Assembly (NCBI GenBank): GCA_016212565.1
Contig: JACRFY010000117.1
Span: 1 to 36,452, forward strand
DNA length: 36,452 nucleotides
From: Magnetospirillum sp.
Lineage (GTDB): Bacteria > Pseudomonadota > Alphaproteobacteria > Rhodospirillales > Magnetospirillaceae
Reading direction: 5' to 3'
Of this stretch, positions 35,588 to 36,452 are shown piece by piece (within the stretch, counting starts at the first letter, position 1; each line of letters begins with the position of its first letter). The position numbers were made by a program, and so were the translations under genes. Under the pieces are notes generated by a model. That model was not told the DNA's origin and did not search any database. It was given only the letters and a program-made list of their open reading frames with translations.

Positions 35588-35641
35588 CTCGCTTAAGTCG
35601 GCACCTCTGCGCTGGCGCGGGTGGGGGGCCGATCCCGTGTC

Positions 35642-35965
35642 CTACTTGCAGATATTGATGATGTCCTTGGCGGTCACCACCACTTCCTTGGGTGCCTGCT
35701 GACCCGGCTGGGTGGTGCCGACGTTCATGTTGCAGGTGCCGGCCTTCTTGCTGCCGAAATTGACCACCGTCTGGTCGTTCATCTGCTCGTAGCCGGACTT
35801 CTTTTTCTGTCCGCCGTCCATGGTCCAGCGCTTGGCCTTGACGTTGTCGACCTTCGACTGGCCGTGATTGTCGAGGTGCGAGCCGCGGTTGATGTCGCCC
35901 GCCCAGGCTGGCAGGGCAATGGCGGCCGCGATGGCGATCGCACCGGCAAGCATCCACGTCTTCAT
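35642..35965 (-). CDS. Small secreted protein of a tandem family, member 2
   Basis: A 107-aa protein with GGAGG 7 bases upstream of the ATG and a clear signal peptide (MKTWMLAGAIAIAAAIALPAWA). The mature part is Asn/Gln/Lys-rich (DNHGQSKVDNVKAKRWTMDG) and ends VVVTAKDIINICK with a lone Cys at the second last position and another in KAGTCNMNVG. The layout (Cys-N-x-G near the end, then x-C-K/R) matches the two upstream genes. Function unknown. It lies 18 bases after the previous gene in the operon. Confidence 0.7.
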   Translation of the reverse strand: MKTWMLAGAIAIAAAIALPAWAGDINRGSHLDNHGQSKVDNVKAKRWTMDGGQKKKSGYEQMNDQTVVNFGSKKAGTCNMNVGTTQPGQQAPKEVVVTAKDIINICK

Positions 35966-35983
35966 GGTGAGCCTCCGCTGGAA

Positions 35984-36298
35984 TTACTTGCAGTCGGGAT
36001 CGGCGCCGGTGACGCCGATGTTGACGCAGCCCTTGCGCCCGCGTCCGCCGACCACGTTCTGGACGTTCTTCGCATCCACCGAAACAGTGCTGCCGCCGCT
36101 ATGGCTGCTGTTGATGGCGCCGATGTTGGTCTTGGCGACGGTGTTCTGCCCGGTGGCGACGGTGTTGACGTCCTGGGCATTGACGTTGAGGGTGTTGTTG
36201 CCCCTCAGGCTGATGCCGCCCGTCTGCTGGGCCGACGCCGCGCCGACCACACCGACGACCAGCGCCGCGACAAGGAAAGAGGCCGGGAAAAGACGCAT
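35984..36298 (-). CDS. Small secreted protein of a tandem family, member 1
   Basis: A 104-aa protein; the ATG at 36298 has GGGGAG 8 bases upstream, so the track start at 36313 is not used. A signal peptide (MRLFPASFLVAALVVGVVGA) precedes an Asn-rich region of short degenerate repeats (NNTLNVNAQDVNTVATGQNT, TNIGAI, STVSVDAKNVQNVVG), consistent with a beta-strand-rich or fibre-like surface protein. It ends KGCVNIGVTGADPDCK. An extended -10 promoter lies just upstream. Confidence 0.7.
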   Translation of the reverse strand: MRLFPASFLVAALVVGVVGAASAQQTGGISLRGNNTLNVNAQDVNTVATGQNTVAKTNIGAINSSHSGGSTVSVDAKNVQNVVGGRGRKGCVNIGVTGADPDCK

Positions 36299-36328
36299 CG
36301 CCGTACTCCCCACATGGTCCGATCAACG

Positions 36329-36337
36329 ATTATACCA
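36329..36337 (-). promoter_or_regulatory. Extended -10 promoter of the secreted-protein genes
   Basis: The minus strand reads TGGTATAAT: a consensus -10 TATAAT preceded by TG one base away. No good -35 is seen at 17 bases, as expected for an extended -10 promoter. Transcription would start near 36322, about 24 bases before the ATG at 36298. Confidence 0.55.
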
Positions 36338-36363
36338 TAGGCGCGGCGGTCCTCGCCATGTGC

Positions 36364-36452
36364 TCAACGGCAATTGTTGATGACGTAGACGTCCTTGGTC
36401 GCCTTGGATCCCGAGGGGGTTCCGCCCTCGCCGACGCCGCCGATCACCACCG
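36364..36452 (-). CDS. C-terminal end of another member of the secreted-protein family (partial)
   Basis: A minus-strand frame runs in from the right edge and ends GGTPSGSKATKDVYVINNCR-stop. The ending is like VTAKDIINICK in the 35642 gene (Lys-Asp, hydrophobics, Asn, then penultimate Cys and a basic residue). The 5' part lies outside the window. This indicates at least three family genes in a row. Confidence 0.55.
   Translation of the reverse strand, partial: VVIGGVGEGGTPSGSKATKDVYVINNCR

Noticed and set aside
34558-35641. tRNA or small RNA genes
   Set aside because: I looked for cloverleaf-type or conserved RNA elements and saw only palindromic repeats; nothing can be supported by eye.

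Overview
The window is a high-GC, densely packed chromosomal segment, most likely from a denitrifying alphaproteobacterium of the Rhodospirillales (Magnetospirillum/Phaeospirillum-like). I infer this from the EipB-type envelope protein, the DUF2066 / CDP-alcohol transferase / AI-2E / Hda gene order beside purMN, REP-like palindromes of a type common in this group, and the cytochrome cd1 (nirS) locus. No database search was possible, so the taxonomic call is an inference.

Layout. 1-5 kb: 3' end of a NicO-type Ni/Co transporter, two small paralogous hypothetical genes, eipB, a TPR protein with a Gly/Cys tail, a ROK sugar kinase and a small Cys-containing ORF. 4.9-10.3 kb: purM-purN (minus strand), then a plus-strand run of DUF2066 protein, CDP-alcohol phosphatidyltransferase, AI-2E family permease and Hda. 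10.3-13.8 kb: map and sfsA (minus), an FAD oxidoreductase and an orphan LuxR-type response regulator. 13.8-16.1 kb: two tandem paralogous genes of unknown function. 16.4-21.6 kb: RlpA-like lipoprotein, small lipoprotein, a peptide-type ABC importer (binding protein plus two permeases, no ATPase in the window) and a methyltransferase. 21.6-34.1 kb: a denitrification island with two CRP/FNR regulators, nirS, and a divergent operon nirT - EB_dh-like c-type cytochrome - cupredoxin - nirE - nirC - nirF - nirD - nirL - nirG - nirH - nirJ - nirN. 34.1-36.45 kb: small genes of uncertain function, a structured intergenic region with large palindromes, and the start of a tandem family of small secreted proteins that runs off the right edge.

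How the genes work together. NirS reduces nitrite to NO in the periplasm. NirE makes precorrin-2 from uroporphyrinogen III; NirD/L/G/H decarboxylate the derived siroheme; NirJ, NirF and NirN finish heme d1; NirC is a small c-type cytochrome for maturation or electron delivery. NirT (quinol-oxidising tetraheme protein), the EB_dh-like cytochrome and the cupredoxin sit first in the operon and are plausible electron-supply components. FNR/Dnr-type half-palindromes lie in the nirS-nirT gap and ahead of one regulator.

The observations I find most worth pursuing are the unusual cytochrome (one CXXCH plus one CX3CH) with a type I copper protein inside the nir operon, the unknown tandem paralogs at 13.8-16.1 kb, the tandem secreted-protein family at the right edge, the TPR protein with a GGGCGGGCSCG tail, and several micro-rearrangements (24-bp tandem duplications in hda and after eipB, an apparent 1-bp disruption at the purM start, REP-like sequence inside the nirN leader). 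I did not find a CRISPR array, an insertion sequence, rRNA or tRNA.
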